From positions 1 through 63,777 of the forward strand of contig NZ_BCAH01000010.1 of the NCBI RefSeq assembly GCF_001293735.1: 63,777 nt of DNA. The letters are read 5' to 3'. Position numbers and translations under genes: made by a program. The stretch comes from Limosilactobacillus gorillae. GTDB lineage: Bacteria > Bacillota > Bacilli > Lactobacillales > Lactobacillaceae. Positions 63,309-63,777 of this stretch are shown here, in pieces; position 1 is the stretch's first letter, and each line of letters starts with the position of its first letter. Under the pieces are notes generated by a model. The model made no database searches, had not been told where the DNA came from, and saw nothing but the letters and a program-made list of their open reading frames with translations.

Positions 63309-63777
63309 CCTTCCTTCATAATGACTAATAACAAAGCGCCTTCATTAGTAAGTCTAACATATTTTTAACAAAGTATCCCCATAATTTTTAAAGGGTGTTA
63401 AAATTTCGATACTGTGAAATTTATTCCTAAAAAGTAATTTTTAGGAATAAATATTGAATTAATATGTGCTACGCTGATTTTTTATTCGTTTAACCGGAAA
63501 TCTTATAACCTGGGTTAATAGTGATTAATAGTTATAATATGATTAGTTATTGGGGTCTAGAATCATTTCCTTTTCATCGTTACTTCAAACTTCAGTAGTG
63601 TTAGCTTCGAGAACTTCTTTCCCAGTTCTCCCCCATTAACAGTATCTAAGACAATATTCATGGAATTCTGCGGCTTACATCTTTGTTGGAGCATTTCGTA
63701 AACTGTAACTTCGTCAACTACCACCGATTAAAATCGATGGCTTGTAGCTCACAAGCCGAACGGCTTAGAAGTGGTAA
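63309..63777. other. Region upstream of oxlT to the window edge
   Basis: About 470 AT-rich bases without a convincing gene. A perfect 14-bp inverted repeat TTTATTCCTAAAAA / TTTTTAGGAATAAA (63420-63433 with 63438-63451) lies about 120 bases before oxlT, in position for an operator or upstream terminator. The final 60 bases hold three adjacent palindromes (near 63720-63770) of a kind seen at IS200/IS605 ends. Confidence 0.5.

Noticed and set aside
63563-63724. 53-codon minus-strand ORF near the right edge
   Set aside because: GTG start without a ribosome site, no recognisable motif, within a palindrome-rich AT-rich stretch.

Overview
The window reads as a chromosome segment of a heterofermentative lactic acid bacterium of the Limosilactobacillus group (L. 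fermentum / mucosae / reuteri relatives). Reasons: strong AGGAGG-type ribosome binding sites, frequent TTG and GTG starts, many intrinsic terminators, moderate GC with AT-rich islands, a CitX-CitG fusion in a citrate lyase operon, a XerS recombinase and an oxalate (oxlT-oxc-frc) module. The species is inferred, not proven. No rRNA, tRNA, CRISPR array or complete insertion sequence was recognised.

Layout. 1-8 kb: a gene fragment, a secreted DNA/RNA endonuclease, a large PLD-like/AAA ATPase fusion, and a five-gene run (surface alpha/beta hydrolase, small protein, unknown 401-residue protein, serine hydrolase, PgpA). 8-11 kb: AI-2E-family permease, thiolase and patatin on the minus strand. 11-18.7 kb: FMN/FAD fumarate-reductase-like enzyme, SDR, EamA permease, an ACT protein, and a cysteine operon (cystathionine beta-synthase plus gamma-lyase) behind what looks like a cysteine-codon leader-peptide attenuator. 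18.8-23.9 kb: NADP-type secondary alcohol dehydrogenase, MFS permease, menE, menB and a divergent hotdog thioesterase. 24-33.4 kb: citrate fermentation cluster (SorC-type regulator, malic-enzyme-type decarboxylase, AEC carrier, citC-D-E-F-XG, hydrolase). This cluster is bracketed by two dif-like repeats, and a third copy lies just beyond it on the far side of a small tyrosine recombinase gene. 34.7-43.4 kb: redox and stress genes and an OpuC-type osmoprotectant ABC transporter split by an opposite-strand phosphodiesterase. 43.5-51.4 kb: xerS, pyridoxal kinase with an ECF S component, reductase, YdcF protein, a nonsense-mutated acetyltransferase, a cationic amphipathic mini-protein and two divergent maltose-acetyltransferase-like genes. 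51.5-54.3 kb: a probable type I toxin-antitoxin locus, and an opine-dehydrogenase/racemase operon inactivated by a 41-bp tandem duplication and preceded by a T-box-like leader. 54.4-63.8 kb: ClC exchanger, multidrug MFS with thioesterase, DUF1275 protein, and the oxalate module.

The genes suggest an organism that disposes of electrons and acid through organic acids: citrate to oxaloacetate/acetate, fumarate reduction, and the oxalate/formate antiport-decarboxylation cycle. Reverse transsulfuration supplies cysteine, and osmoprotectant or choline uptake handles stress. The strongest new leads are the polycysteine leader attenuator (16334-16540), the divergent toxin/antisense-RNA pair (51539-51842) and the dif-like sites around the citrate cluster and recombinase (23985-34429).
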